Shown piece by piece: positions 14,064-21,674 of a stretch of 27,076 nucleotides of DNA (position 1 is its first letter; the number at the start of each line of letters is the position of its first letter). The notes below the pieces were generated by a model. That model was not told where the DNA came from. It did not search any database and saw only the letters and a list, made by a program, of their open reading frames with translations. Source of the stretch: CAZUVM01 sp964623885 (GTDB lineage: Bacteria; Verrucomicrobiota; Verrucomicrobiia; Limisphaerales; UBA8199); the NCBI GenBank assembly GCA_964623885.1, contig CAZUVM010000036.1, positions 1 through 27,076 on the forward strand, read 5' to 3'. Both the position numbers and the translations under genes were made by a program.

Positions 14064-14852
14064 TTACTCGAAGCTGGTGGCGCCGCCGGATTTGGAGGCG
14101 AGCCATTTGTCGTAAGCTTCCTGGCTTTCGACCGTGATAAAGCCACCAGTCATGCTGGCGTGGCCAATGCCGCAAAGCTGGGCGCAATTGATCTGGAATT
14201 TGCCTTCCATTGTCGGGCGGAACCAGATCGGAATCCGCATGCCGGGAATGGCGTCCTGGGTCACACGCATGGCGATTACTTTGAACGAATGAATGACATC
14301 CCGTGATGAGATATAAATGATTACCGGCCGATAGTTGCCATCGGGGTTTTTAACGAACGGCACGTGAATATCGTTCAGGGTTTGGACATCGTCTTTGCCT
14401 TTCGGATCCTCGGGATCGACGCCAAAGGGGTTGGTCGCCGTTACAAATTGCATCTCCTGGCGACCGAAAACGCCGTCTTTGCCGGCATAGCGCACGTTCC
14501 AGGCGAACTGTTGGGCCACAACCTGGATAACGGTTGATTCCGTGTCTTTGGGAAATTTATCGACCGCCTTGGCCCAGAACGGAATGGCCAAGCCCACCAG
14601 GAGGACCGCTTCGACGATGGCGACCGCGATCTCGATATAGTTCGAGGCGTGATTGCGGACGCCAAAATAATCGGCTTTGGGATTGCGCGATTTGCGGAAG
14701 CGCAGCAGGGCGTAAGCAAAATAGGCCAGCCAGCCTACGAACAACACGATCATGAGCCAATGAATGTAGATGATCAGATCATCCACGTTGCGGCCGTGCT
14801 CGGAGGCAAGCGGCGGCAGGCCCAACATCGGCAATTTCAGCAGGTTTTGCAT
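14064..14852 (-). CDS. coxB: Cytochrome c oxidase subunit II
   Basis: 262 residues from ATG 14852. TTG 14858 is also in frame, but it overlaps the previous stop codon. Two N-terminal membrane helices (about 26-52 and 75-95) anchor a periplasmic cupredoxin domain holding the CuA centre. It contains QFAWNVRYAG (the conserved aromatic stretch for electron entry), RDVIHSF (His188) and CAQLCGIGHASM (Cys223, Cys227, His231, Met234). The usual CxE of the CuA loop is CxQ here (Gln225). There is no C-terminal cytochrome c domain, so the enzyme is aa3-type, not caa3. It accepts electrons from a soluble or membrane donor and passes them to heme a in subunit I. Unusually, it is the last gene of the cluster instead of preceding coxA. 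Confidence 0.95.
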   Translation of the reverse strand: MQNLLKLPMLGLPPLASEHGRNVDDLIIYIHWLMIVLFVGWLAYFAYALLRFRKSRNPKADYFGVRNHASNYIEIAVAIVEAVLLVGLAIPFWAKAVDKFPKDTESTVIQVVAQQFAWNVRYAGKDGVFGRQEMQFVTATNPFGVDPEDPKGKDDVQTLNDIHVPFVKNPDGNYRPVIIYISSRDVIHSFKVIAMRVTQDAIPGMRIPIWFRPTMEGKFQINCAQLCGIGHASMTGGFITVESQEAYDKWLASKSGGATSFE

Positions 14853-14854
14853 GG

Positions 14855-15112
14855 TCAAGGTGTGTCAGTCGAATCAGACGAACGGTCAGATTGAGGCGAG
14901 GCGGCTCCCGGCTGGGTGGCCCGCACGCCGAGGTAGACAAAGAAGCTGGCGACGCAACCGAGCACCACGCCGACGACGGCAAGCAGGCTGAAGATGCCCC
15001 AGTTCATGCCCCTGGCCATCGGTGCATCGGAGGCGCCATAGCAAGCAGCGCACGCCAAGGCCGAATGCAGCGGCAACAAAAGCAGCGAAGCAAGAGCAAC
15101 GAGTTTTCTCAT
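14855..15112 (-). CDS. Small membrane protein with CxxC at the signal-peptide junction, oxidase-cluster member
   Basis: 85 residues from ATG 15112 (GTG 15115 directly before it is also possible). An N-terminal hydrophobic leader (LVALASLLLLPLHSALA) is followed at once by CAACYGASDAPMARGMNWG. One C-terminal membrane helix follows (IFSLLAVVGVVLGCVASFFVYLGV), then a polar Ser/Asp-rich tail. The family is not named by me. The start overlaps the stop of the preceding small gene (TGATG), and its stop is 2 bases before the coxB ATG, so all three are translationally linked. The CxxC near the membrane surface could hold copper or act in thiol chemistry for CuA assembly, which is inference. Confidence 0.72.
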   Translation of the reverse strand: MRKLVALASLLLLPLHSALACAACYGASDAPMARGMNWGIFSLLAVVGVVLGCVASFFVYLGVRATQPGAASPQSDRSSDSTDTP

Positions 15113-15321
15113 CACAAATAGCTGACGTCTTTAAGTTTTTTCAGGAAATAGCGCTCGTAAACCAACAGACCGACGCCCACGACGAGCGAACCCAAACCAA
15201 AAACGAGATCGATCTTGGTGCCGATCGGCGAGCGGTAGTCGTTGAGTTCCCACACGCCGAACCCAAACGCCAAGGCGCTTGCGGCGGTGATGAAAATCAG
15301 GTGGAACGCTTTCAGCGACAT
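15112..15321 (-). CDS. Small two-helix membrane protein in the oxidase cluster
   Basis: 69 residues from ATG 15321. Helix 1 is about LIFITAASALAFGFGVW, then a polar loop with YRSPIGTK, then helix 2 about LVFGLGSLVVGVGLLVYE, with a basic C-terminus (RYFLKKLKDVSYL). It starts 5 bases after the coxD stop and its TGA overlaps the next ATG, so it is certainly co-transcribed with the oxidase genes. No family recognised. A role as an accessory or assembly subunit is inferred from position alone. Confidence 0.75.
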   Translation of the reverse strand: MSLKAFHLIFITAASALAFGFGVWELNDYRSPIGTKIDLVFGLGSLVVGVGLLVYERYFLKKLKDVSYL

Positions 15322-15326
15322 AACCT

Positions 15327-15674
15327 CTAGTGGGTAACCGTCAACGGCGGGAAATCCGAGAACGACCCGAGCGTGAGGAACATCAAGCCGATAAAAAAGA
15401 ACGCGGTAAATCCCATGATGCCATAAATCATTTTGCGCTCGGAAATCAAGTGCATGAAATAACAGGCTACCAGGGAGGCTTTGCCGATCGCGATGAACAG
15501 CGCGACGCCAATATTCACTGCGCGGTTGCCGAACGGGATATAGGAGGCGCCGACCGTGAGCAGGGTCCCGAAGAGCAGGGCATAAAAGACGAACAGGTAG
15601 CGGCGGACGTGATGGGCGAAATTGTCATCGTGTCCGGCATGCGCGTGAGCGGGTTGAGCGGAATGAGCATCCAT
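15327..15674 (-). CDS. coxD: Cytochrome c oxidase subunit IV (prokaryotic type)
   Basis: 115 residues. A His-rich N-terminal tail (HSAQPAHAHAGHDDNFAHH) precedes three membrane helices: YLFVFYALLFGTLLTVGASY, VNIGVALFIAIGKASLVACYFMHL and IYGIMGFTAFFFIGLMFL. The second helix, with KASLVACYFMHL, is the signature of the COX4_pro family. The subunit is non-catalytic and stabilises the oxidase, by analogy with characterised members. It follows coxC by 42 bp. The histidine-rich tail might bind metal during assembly, a guess from composition. Confidence 0.93.
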   Translation of the reverse strand: MDAHSAQPAHAHAGHDDNFAHHVRRYLFVFYALLFGTLLTVGASYIPFGNRAVNIGVALFIAIGKASLVACYFMHLISERKMIYGIMGFTAFFFIGLMFLTLGSFSDFPPLTVTH

Positions 15675-15716
15675 ACTGTTGGTGGGTGTAATGTTGGTTT
15701 ACGCCTTTTCTCGCAG

Positions 15717-16553
15717 TTACAGCAAATATAGGACGGGGAACAAAAAGATCCAAACCAGGTCGACGAAGTGCCAGAACAAGCCCGAGATTTCGATGCGGTT
15801 AGTGAACCGTTCAGGATCGGTGCGCCACATCTTGCTGCCGGGGCCCCAAAGGAAGCCAATCACGATCGCGCCGCCGATGACGTGCAGCGCGTGCAGGCCC
15901 GTGAGCGTGAAATAAATCGCGGTGTAAGTGTTATGCCACGGGCCGTAGGTTTCCATCGAAGCGATCTGCGCGGCCGGCAATTCCACCTCCGTGTGCTGCA
16001 CCGCGCGCCCTTCCGGCGAACGAAGGTCATAAATCTTTTTCAGTTCGTCTTCGAGCTCCTTGCCCTTCTTGTTGACCAAATCCACAACATGACCGTGGAT
16101 GACGAAGGTACCGGTTTTTTTCTCGAGGCTGAAATCGGGCGTTTTGCTGACGAAGTGCCCGTCGGCCAGTTTGCCATCGGTTAGTTTGATCGAGTAGTGC
16201 GTGAACTTGTCGTGGTATTCGTAGGATTTAATCCCGACGAACGTCAGGGCGAGCAACATCGTGCAGGCATGAAAGAATTTGAATCGGCCGAACTGGTTCA
16301 TTTTGCATGAAGCCCAGGCCATGACGGTGGTGATGCTCGAGGTGATCAGGACGATAGTGTTCGCGGTGCCGACCGGGATGTTCAACCAGCCGTGCGGCCA
16401 GTAACCTTCGGGAGCGCCGACGCGCAGGAGGATGTAGGAAGAAAACAACGCGCCGAACAGCATGACTTCCGACGCCAGGAACAGCCAGATGCCGACCTTG
16501 GCATTGTATAGCCCGGTATCCGGGCGGGCTTCAACTGTATAGGGAATATCCAT
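15717..16553 (-). CDS. coxC: Cytochrome c oxidase subunit III with enlarged loop
   Basis: 278 residues. Conserved subunit III features are GIWLFLASEVMLFGALF with the membrane-embedded Glu29, TALTGLHALHV-like FTLTGLHALHVIGG, and a final helix WHFVDLVWIFLFPVLYLL. Bacterial five-helix forms are about 190-205 residues. This one has roughly 85 additional residues between helices (about 116-200), polar and charged (TDGKLADGHFV, VNKKGKELEDELKKIYDLRS). Subunit III is non-catalytic; it binds lipids and helps proton uptake into subunit I. It lies 24 bp after coxA. Confidence 0.95.
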   Translation of the reverse strand: MDIPYTVEARPDTGLYNAKVGIWLFLASEVMLFGALFSSYILLRVGAPEGYWPHGWLNIPVGTANTIVLITSSITTVMAWASCKMNQFGRFKFFHACTMLLALTFVGIKSYEYHDKFTHYSIKLTDGKLADGHFVSKTPDFSLEKKTGTFVIHGHVVDLVNKKGKELEDELKKIYDLRSPEGRAVQHTEVELPAAQIASMETYGPWHNTYTAIYFTLTGLHALHVIGGAIVIGFLWGPGSKMWRTDPERFTNRIEISGLFWHFVDLVWIFLFPVLYLL

Positions 16554-16577
16554 AGTCAGGCTGAAAGGATCATTGCA

Positions 16578-18380
16578 TCAAGCTGCTGGTTGAGGGATAC
16601 CGACCACATCGGGTTCGTTCTGCGGAGTATAGTCCTCTTTGTGGCCGGGGACGCTGTACTCATAAGGACCGCGGTGAACGTGAGGCGCATGGGCGAAATT
16701 GCCATGCGGCGGCGGCGTAGGCGTTTGCCACTCAAGGGTCGTCGAGTGCCACGGATTATCGGACTCCGCGGGCACGCCATTTTTGATGCTCCAAAACAAA
16801 TTGATGATAAACGGAATCTGGACGAGCCCCAGGCCGACGGCCGCCCAAAGGATATAGGTGTGCAGCGACATGATATGGTCGCTCAAGCCGCCAATGGCGC
16901 CCGGGACTTTCGCAGCGGAATAATTGGCGCCACCATCCGACATGCGGCGCAGCATGCCCGCCATACCCTGCGCAAACATGGGTTGAAAGATCAGGTTCAT
17001 GAAAATGAACGAGCCCCAGAAGTGGACTTTGCCCCAAAACTCGTTCATGAAGTGACCGGTGATTTTGGGGAACCAGAAATAGATTCCGGCAAAGAGGGCG
17101 AAAATCGTGCCCGGCGCAACGATGTAATGAAAATGCGCGATGACGTAGTAGGTGTCGTGCAAATGGAGGTCCGCGTAGGCGAGCCCGAGCGGCAGGCCGG
17201 TAAGCCCCCCGATGCCAAACATCGGCAGAAACGCGATTACAAATAGCATCGGCGTGTTAAAGCGGATTGAGCCGCCCCACAGCGAAATGAAAAGGCAACT
17301 CAGGATGATCACCGAAGGAATCGAGATGATCATCGTGGTGGTTTGGAAGAACGTGGCGATCTTCGTGCCCATGCCGGTCAAATACATGTGATGCGCCCAA
17401 ACGATGAACGAAAGGAATCCGATGCTCAGGACGGAATAGACCAGCGATTTATAGCCCCAAAGCGGTTTGCGGGTATTATTGGCAAGGATCTCTGACACGA
17501 TGCCCATTGCCGGGAGGATCAGCACGTACACCTCGGGATGAGCGAGGAACCAGAACAGGTGCTGCCAGAGCAACGGGCTGCCGCCGCCGCTGATAGTGGC
17601 CAACTGGCCGCCGACCGCCAGTCCCGTGGGCAGAAAGAAGCTGGTGTGGGCTACCTTATCCATGAGCTGCATGACCGCGGCGGCTTCGAGGGGAGGGAAC
17701 GCCAACAGCAGCAGGAACGCCGTCACGAATTGCGCCCAGACAAAGAAGGGCAAGCGCATCCAGGTCATGCCGGGCGCGCGCAACTGGATCACGGTCGCGA
17801 TGAAGTTGACGGCGCCGAGCAACGATGAGGTGATCAGAAATACCATGCCGATGATCCAGAACGTCTGACCATCGGTAGGCACTGCCTCCGCGAGCGGCGG
17901 ATAAGAAGTCCAACCGGCTTGAGCGGCGCCACCCGGGATAAAAAAGCTGGCGAACATGATCACGCCGCCAAGGACATAAGCCTGGTAGCTCGCCATGTTT
18001 ACGCGAGGGAAGGCCATATCGGGCGCGCCGATTTGCAGCGGAACCAGGTAATTGCCAAAGGCGGCAAAGGCCAGCGGCACAATGCCCAGGAACACCATGA
18101 TAGTGCCGTGCATGGCCCCGAACGAATTGTAGAGGTCGGGCGAGACAATCCCTTTGGCGGCTACATCGCCGAAAAGCGTGTGCAAGAGGGAGCCGATGAC
18201 GGGGACTGGTTGGTTGGGGTGCGCGATTTGCCAACGCATCAGCAGCATCAGGCTGAATCCGAAGAGCAGAAAACAAAGGGCGGTGAAGCCATATTGGATG
18301 CCGATGACTTTGTGGTCGGTGGAAAAAACGTATTTACCCCAGAAACCGGGTTCTTCGTGTTCGTGAGTGTGGGCCTGCAT
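16578..18380 (-). CDS. coxA: Cytochrome c oxidase subunit I
   Basis: 600 residues, about 12 membrane helices, catalytic subunit reducing O2 to water and pumping protons. Low-spin heme a ligands are His91 (FGAMHGTIM) and His418. The heme a3 ligand is His416 (YYVIAHFHYIV). CuB ligands are His281 with cross-linked Tyr285 (AHPEVYV) and His330/331 (WAHHMY). D-channel residues are present (GAPDMAFPRVN, Asp121 and Asn128; Glu283 in HPEVY), placing it near type A1 oxidases. At the K-channel helix the expected IPTGIK reads IPSVII (354-359), so the usual lysine is Ile359. The C-terminal 60 residues are a soluble His/Pro-rich tail. The gene starts 131 bp after ctaB, the only sizeable gap in the cluster and the likeliest site for an internal promoter. 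Confidence 0.97.
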   Translation of the reverse strand: MQAHTHEHEEPGFWGKYVFSTDHKVIGIQYGFTALCFLLFGFSLMLLMRWQIAHPNQPVPVIGSLLHTLFGDVAAKGIVSPDLYNSFGAMHGTIMVFLGIVPLAFAAFGNYLVPLQIGAPDMAFPRVNMASYQAYVLGGVIMFASFFIPGGAAQAGWTSYPPLAEAVPTDGQTFWIIGMVFLITSSLLGAVNFIATVIQLRAPGMTWMRLPFFVWAQFVTAFLLLLAFPPLEAAAVMQLMDKVAHTSFFLPTGLAVGGQLATISGGGSPLLWQHLFWFLAHPEVYVLILPAMGIVSEILANNTRKPLWGYKSLVYSVLSIGFLSFIVWAHHMYLTGMGTKIATFFQTTTMIISIPSVIILSCLFISLWGGSIRFNTPMLFVIAFLPMFGIGGLTGLPLGLAYADLHLHDTYYVIAHFHYIVAPGTIFALFAGIYFWFPKITGHFMNEFWGKVHFWGSFIFMNLIFQPMFAQGMAGMLRRMSDGGANYSAAKVPGAIGGLSDHIMSLHTYILWAAVGLGLVQIPFIINLFWSIKNGVPAESDNPWHSTTLEWQTPTPPPHGNFAHAPHVHRGPYEYSVPGHKEDYTPQNEPDVVGIPQPAA

Positions 18381-18511
18381 GGATCGGTGGATGCGGTTGC
18401 CGGGTTAGTTAGGGTATCTGATTAAACGTATCTTGCTAGGTCAATGACAAATATTGTATTAGGCCTGATTACCGTGTCAACTCGCTTTGCATCGGGTTTG
18501 GCTGTCCTAAT

Positions 18512-19507
18512 TTACCTGATTTTATCGACCGCCATGAGCACCAGCAGCAGCGGCAGGTATAAAATCGAAGCCAGAAATAGTTGCCGCGCGCGGGCGACGC
18601 TTACCTGGCGGGCGAATTGGATGCCGAACCAGACGAAGCCCAGGCCGAGGGCGAGCGCACCGCATAAATAGACCGGCCCGGTCATTTTTAGGAAGAACGG
18701 ACAAAGGCTGAGCGGGAGCAAGCCCAGCGTCTGGACGAAGGCCTGACGGCTGGTGCGGACGCCCGTTGGATCAACGCGGGGCAGCATCTGGAATCCGGCG
18801 CCGGTGTATTCGTCGCGGTAAATCCAGGCGATGGCCATGAAGTGGGGCAGTTGCCACAAGGCGAGAATTGCAAAGAGCGTCCAGCCTTCAGCGCTCAAGC
18901 TCCCGTGCGCAGCGGTCCAGCCCATAAGCGGCGGCAACCCGCCGGGAATCGCGCCAACGGCGGTATTGAGCCAGGTAACTCGTTTCAGCGGCGTGTAAAC
19001 CAGGACGTAGGTGAGCAATGAAGCGGCGCCGAGCAAACAAGTGGCCAGGTTCACAGCCAGTACGAGGTAAACCAGCCCGGCCGCCGCGAACGCAAGACCA
19101 AGGACGAGGACAGCCAACGGTTGCAGTTGGCCGGCGGGTAATGGGCGGCTTCGGGTCCGGCGCATGAGCGCGTCATAGTCGCGTTCCCACCATTGGTTCA
19201 GCGCCGAGGCTCCGGCCGCCACCAGGGCTGTGCCGAGCAGAGTGTGAAACATGAGCATCGGCTGCATTCCTCCATGGGCGCCGAGGTAAAACCCAACCAG
19301 GGTCGTGACCAGTACGAGGAAAGTCAGACGCGCTTTGAACAACTCCGCAAAGATGCCGATCCAGGTCCGGGTCTTTTCGGCAGCGGAGTGCGCTATGGTT
19401 GCCGGCGCCGCAGCTTCGCGTCCGGGGAAAAGGATTGTGGCGCCGGGATCTAAAGCCGGCGCGGATACCGGGCTGGCCAGAATCTCGCTTAACTTGCCGT
19501 CTGCCAT
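18512..19507 (-). CDS. ctaB: Protoheme IX farnesyltransferase (heme O synthase)
   Basis: 331 residues from ATG 19507, overlapping the end of ctaA by 19 bases. The frame continues upstream to 19588, but that part is ctaA sequence. UbiA-family prenyltransferase with about 8-9 membrane helices. The first aspartate-rich motif is NQWWERDYDALMRRTRSRPL (about 104-123), the second region is YRDEYTGAGFQMLP. It transfers a farnesyl group from farnesyl diphosphate to the vinyl group of heme B, giving heme O for CtaA. An N-terminal soluble extension of about 50 residues (ASPVSAPALDPGA and an AEKTRTW segment) precedes the first helix. Confidence 0.94.
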   Translation of the reverse strand: MADGKLSEILASPVSAPALDPGATILFPGREAAAPATIAHSAAEKTRTWIGIFAELFKARLTFLVLVTTLVGFYLGAHGGMQPMLMFHTLLGTALVAAGASALNQWWERDYDALMRRTRSRPLPAGQLQPLAVLVLGLAFAAAGLVYLVLAVNLATCLLGAASLLTYVLVYTPLKRVTWLNTAVGAIPGGLPPLMGWTAAHGSLSAEGWTLFAILALWQLPHFMAIAWIYRDEYTGAGFQMLPRVDPTGVRTSRQAFVQTLGLLPLSLCPFFLKMTGPVYLCGALALGLGFVWFGIQFARQVSVARARQLFLASILYLPLLLVLMAVDKIR

Positions 19508-20736
19508 TTGCACTGTTCGATTTTCAAATCTGCGGCCGCTTCGCGTTGCGACTCGGCCAACGAGGCGAGGGGGTAGAGGATTATACACTGGATTACACCA
19601 AGCGCCAGCGCGAGGGCGCCCACCATGACATGAGCAGTGGCGATGTCAGCAGCTTTATTGGACCAAATCGTGGCTGCGCCAAGCAGGGCCTGGGTGAGGA
19701 TTAGCCCCAGCCAGACCAGCGCCAGCCGGCTGGACAAGGACTTCGAGCCAAGACTTCGCCGGAGTGACCAGGCGCAAATAGCGACGGCGGCGAGGATCAC
19801 AAGCGCCACGGCCCGATGAACCATTTGCAGAACGATTTGGGTCGCGGTGATGGGATTGGCGTCAGTGACTTCCAAGCGGTGCTGGTTGTAAACGGCGACG
19901 GAGGCTGGGTCAGTGGCCGGCCAAATTTTGCCATAGGCCAAGGGAAAATCAGGGATCGAGAGACCGGCATGCTGATGACGCATAGTGGCGCCGAGCACGA
20001 GCTGAACGAGAATCAGGAAAGTCGTGAACAGAAGGATGTACCTGGCAGGGACGCCGTCCTCGGTGTCCCTGATCTTCTTTTGATTGGGGACGCCGAGGAC
20101 GGCGTCCCTACCAGCGTCTCGGGTCAGGAACGCGAGCGCGCAGAGGAGCGCGAAGAAAAGCTGGGCCAGCGTGGCATGGAAGATACCAATCTGATCTTTC
20201 ATCAGACGGACGCGTAAACCGCCGAGAACGCCTTGAAGGACGACGGCGAAAAAGGCGACCAAGGCCAACCGTCGCAGCCACAGCGGGCCCGGCGAGCATT
20301 GAGGCCAGACCAAACTCGCGCCGAACGCAGCCAGACCGGTAACCGCCAGCACCAGAGCATCGGCGCCGTGGTTGGGAGCCGAAGCAGCTACTGCCGGCCC
20401 AAGCAGCAGGAACGCCATGCCCGTCCAGCGGAGCAACGATCGCGCAGCGGTGCCGTAGCACCAGATCGCCAGGATGGTGGTCATGAGTCCAACGCCAGAG
20501 GCAATAAGCCGGTGCGTGTGCTCGTAGAAGATGCCGCTGACCCAGCGGGAGACCGGGAAGAAAAACATGTTATAGCCGTAGGTATTCGGCCAATCCGGCA
20601 CCGCCATACCGACGCCATGGCTGGTAACCAAGCCGCCGGCTCCCACCAAAACGAACCCGGCAACCGCCGTCGCAATCGCGAAGCGATGCAGAGCGCGATT
20701 GTGAACCGGAGCCGAGGTATCGGCGGAGACGGTCAT
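19489..20736 (-). CDS. ctaA: Heme A synthase (COX15/CtaA family) with a REP-encoded insert
   Basis: 415 residues, eight membrane helices in two four-helix halves. Heme-binding histidines are FYEHTHRLIAS (His73/75), GIFHATLAQ (His187), MVHRAVAL (His307) and TAHVMVGA (His369). It oxidises the C8 methyl of heme O to a formyl group, giving heme A for CoxA. Between the two halves, residues about 207-232 (RDAVLGVPNQKK then IRDTEDGVP) are encoded by a pair of inverted REP-like palindromes. This sits in a linker between helices, so the enzyme is probably active. The gene follows the cupredoxin-like gene by 89 bp and overlaps ctaB. Confidence 0.95.
   Translation of the reverse strand: MTVSADTSAPVHNRALHRFAIATAVAGFVLVGAGGLVTSHGVGMAVPDWPNTYGYNMFFFPVSRWVSGIFYEHTHRLIASGVGLMTTILAIWCYGTAARSLLRWTGMAFLLLGPAVAASAPNHGADALVLAVTGLAAFGASLVWPQCSPGPLWLRRLALVAFFAVVLQGVLGGLRVRLMKDQIGIFHATLAQLFFALLCALAFLTRDAGRDAVLGVPNQKKIRDTEDGVPARYILLFTTFLILVQLVLGATMRHQHAGLSIPDFPLAYGKIWPATDPASVAVYNQHRLEVTDANPITATQIVLQMVHRAVALVILAAVAICAWSLRRSLGSKSLSSRLALVWLGLILTQALLGAATIWSNKAADIATAHVMVGALALALGVIQCIILYPLASLAESQREAAADLKIEQCKWQTAS
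20043..20113. repeat. Inverted pair of REP-like hairpins inside ctaA
   Basis: Two palindromes, each with arms GGGACGCCG / CGGCGTCCC and a 4-base loop (20048-20069 with one arm change, 20087-20108 perfect), lie head to head, separated by 17 bases. Together they form a 27-bp stem with two differences (one G-U, one mismatch in the mRNA). The arrangement matches a bacterial interspersed mosaic element. A related single copy is at 7644-7665. Confidence 0.88.
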
Positions 20737-20825
20737 GCTACTTATTTCTGAGAATCAGTCTCATCAAGCGATGATGAAAAAGCGCCAGCGTGCTGCCGCC
20801 GGCGCCGTTTCCAAATCGGCCCGAT

Positions 20826-21530
20826 CTATTTCGCTTCGAGGGTGAGACTGACCGGGGCGCCGCCTTCTTTGACTTCTATGTCCTGGGTCACCGTGCCGGC
20901 CTTGCGATGCGCGGCGGTCAGCTTGTATTTGCCCGGGGGCACATTGGCGATCTTGAAACTGCCATCCTTCCCGGACACCGCAAAGTAGGGATGATCGAAC
21001 ACGCTCACCCAGGCGAACATCCACGGATGCACCTCGCACTTGAACTTGATGAACATTTCCGGCTTGTCGAAAGCGAAGCTCAGGTCGGCGCCGCCGGGAG
21101 GCTGGGCCATGTTTTGTTCCTTGTTGCCGGCCGTCGTGGGCTGGTCGTGCACGTTGTGCAGCACCGGGTCGGAGTTTTTCACGACGATTTTTTGTCCGGT
21201 CTGGACCGCGAGAATCTGCGGCGTGTATTCACAGCCTTTCTGGTCGAGCTCGGCTGAAGGCGCCGAGGCGCCGGTGGATTTGCCGCTAACGCCTTCGAGC
21301 GACACGATGACATCCGCGAGTTCGCCTTTTCCGCCGACCACATAAAAATGAGTCGTGGGCATGCCGGGCTGGAGACGCCCGCAATTGACGTCGTCTTTCA
21401 AGGGCGTGATCTCTTTTTCCTTCGGGGGTGTGCCCTTGAGAGTAATCGTGCCGGTGACGTCCGCGGCGCCCGCCAGGGAAGCCGCCGACAGGAGCGCGGC
21501 GGCCAGAAACCAACCAGTAGTTTTGTTCAT
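20826..21530 (-). CDS. Exported cupredoxin-like protein with carboxypeptidase-regulatory-like domain
   Basis: 234 residues. A signal peptide (FLAAALLSAASLAGAAD) leads into a beta-rich region and a cupredoxin-like fold: KIVVKNSDPVLHNVH (His125) and FKCEVHPWMFAW (Cys165, His168, Met171) give the His-Cys-His-Met order of a type 1 copper site. The C-terminal part (about 178-234, SGKDGSFKIANVPPGKYKLT) is a carboxypeptidase-regulatory-like beta domain. An extra cysteine pair (Cys50, Cys100) may form a disulfide. It is the first gene of the oxidase cluster, 89 bp ahead of ctaA. Possible roles are electron donor to the oxidase or periplasmic copper handling, both inferred. No transcription-factor site is visible in the 144-bp upstream spacer. 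Confidence 0.85.
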   Translation of the reverse strand: MNKTTGWFLAAALLSAASLAGAADVTGTITLKGTPPKEKEITPLKDDVNCGRLQPGMPTTHFYVVGGKGELADVIVSLEGVSGKSTGASAPSAELDQKGCEYTPQILAVQTGQKIVVKNSDPVLHNVHDQPTTAGNKEQNMAQPPGGADLSFAFDKPEMFIKFKCEVHPWMFAWVSVFDHPYFAVSGKDGSFKIANVPPGKYKLTAAHRKAGTVTQDIEVKEGGAPVSLTLEAK

Positions 21531-21643
21531 AATAAATTCAGGGTCGAAAAAAGCAGCGACAAAGTAGCATTCGACTCCAGGGGGCGCAAGCGGATTGTAG
21601 TAGGGTTAAATGAGTATATTAGAATTGTGAATAGTAGTGGCTG

Positions 21644-21663
21644 CGGCGCGATTCCTTGCGCCG
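21644..21663. repeat. 6-bp stem-loop downstream of the beta-strand-repeat gene
   Basis: CGGCGC and GCGCCG pair around an 8-base loop, 12 bases past the stop of the gene ending at 21675 (minus strand). No T-run follows, so it is at best a weak or factor-assisted transcript end. Confidence 0.4.
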
Positions 21664-21674
21664 AGACCCGCGCT

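Noticed and set aside
18381..18511. Promoter for coxA in the ctaB-coxA gap
   Set aside because: A TTGACC is present on the minus strand, but no good -10 at proper spacing could be identified, so no promoter is called.
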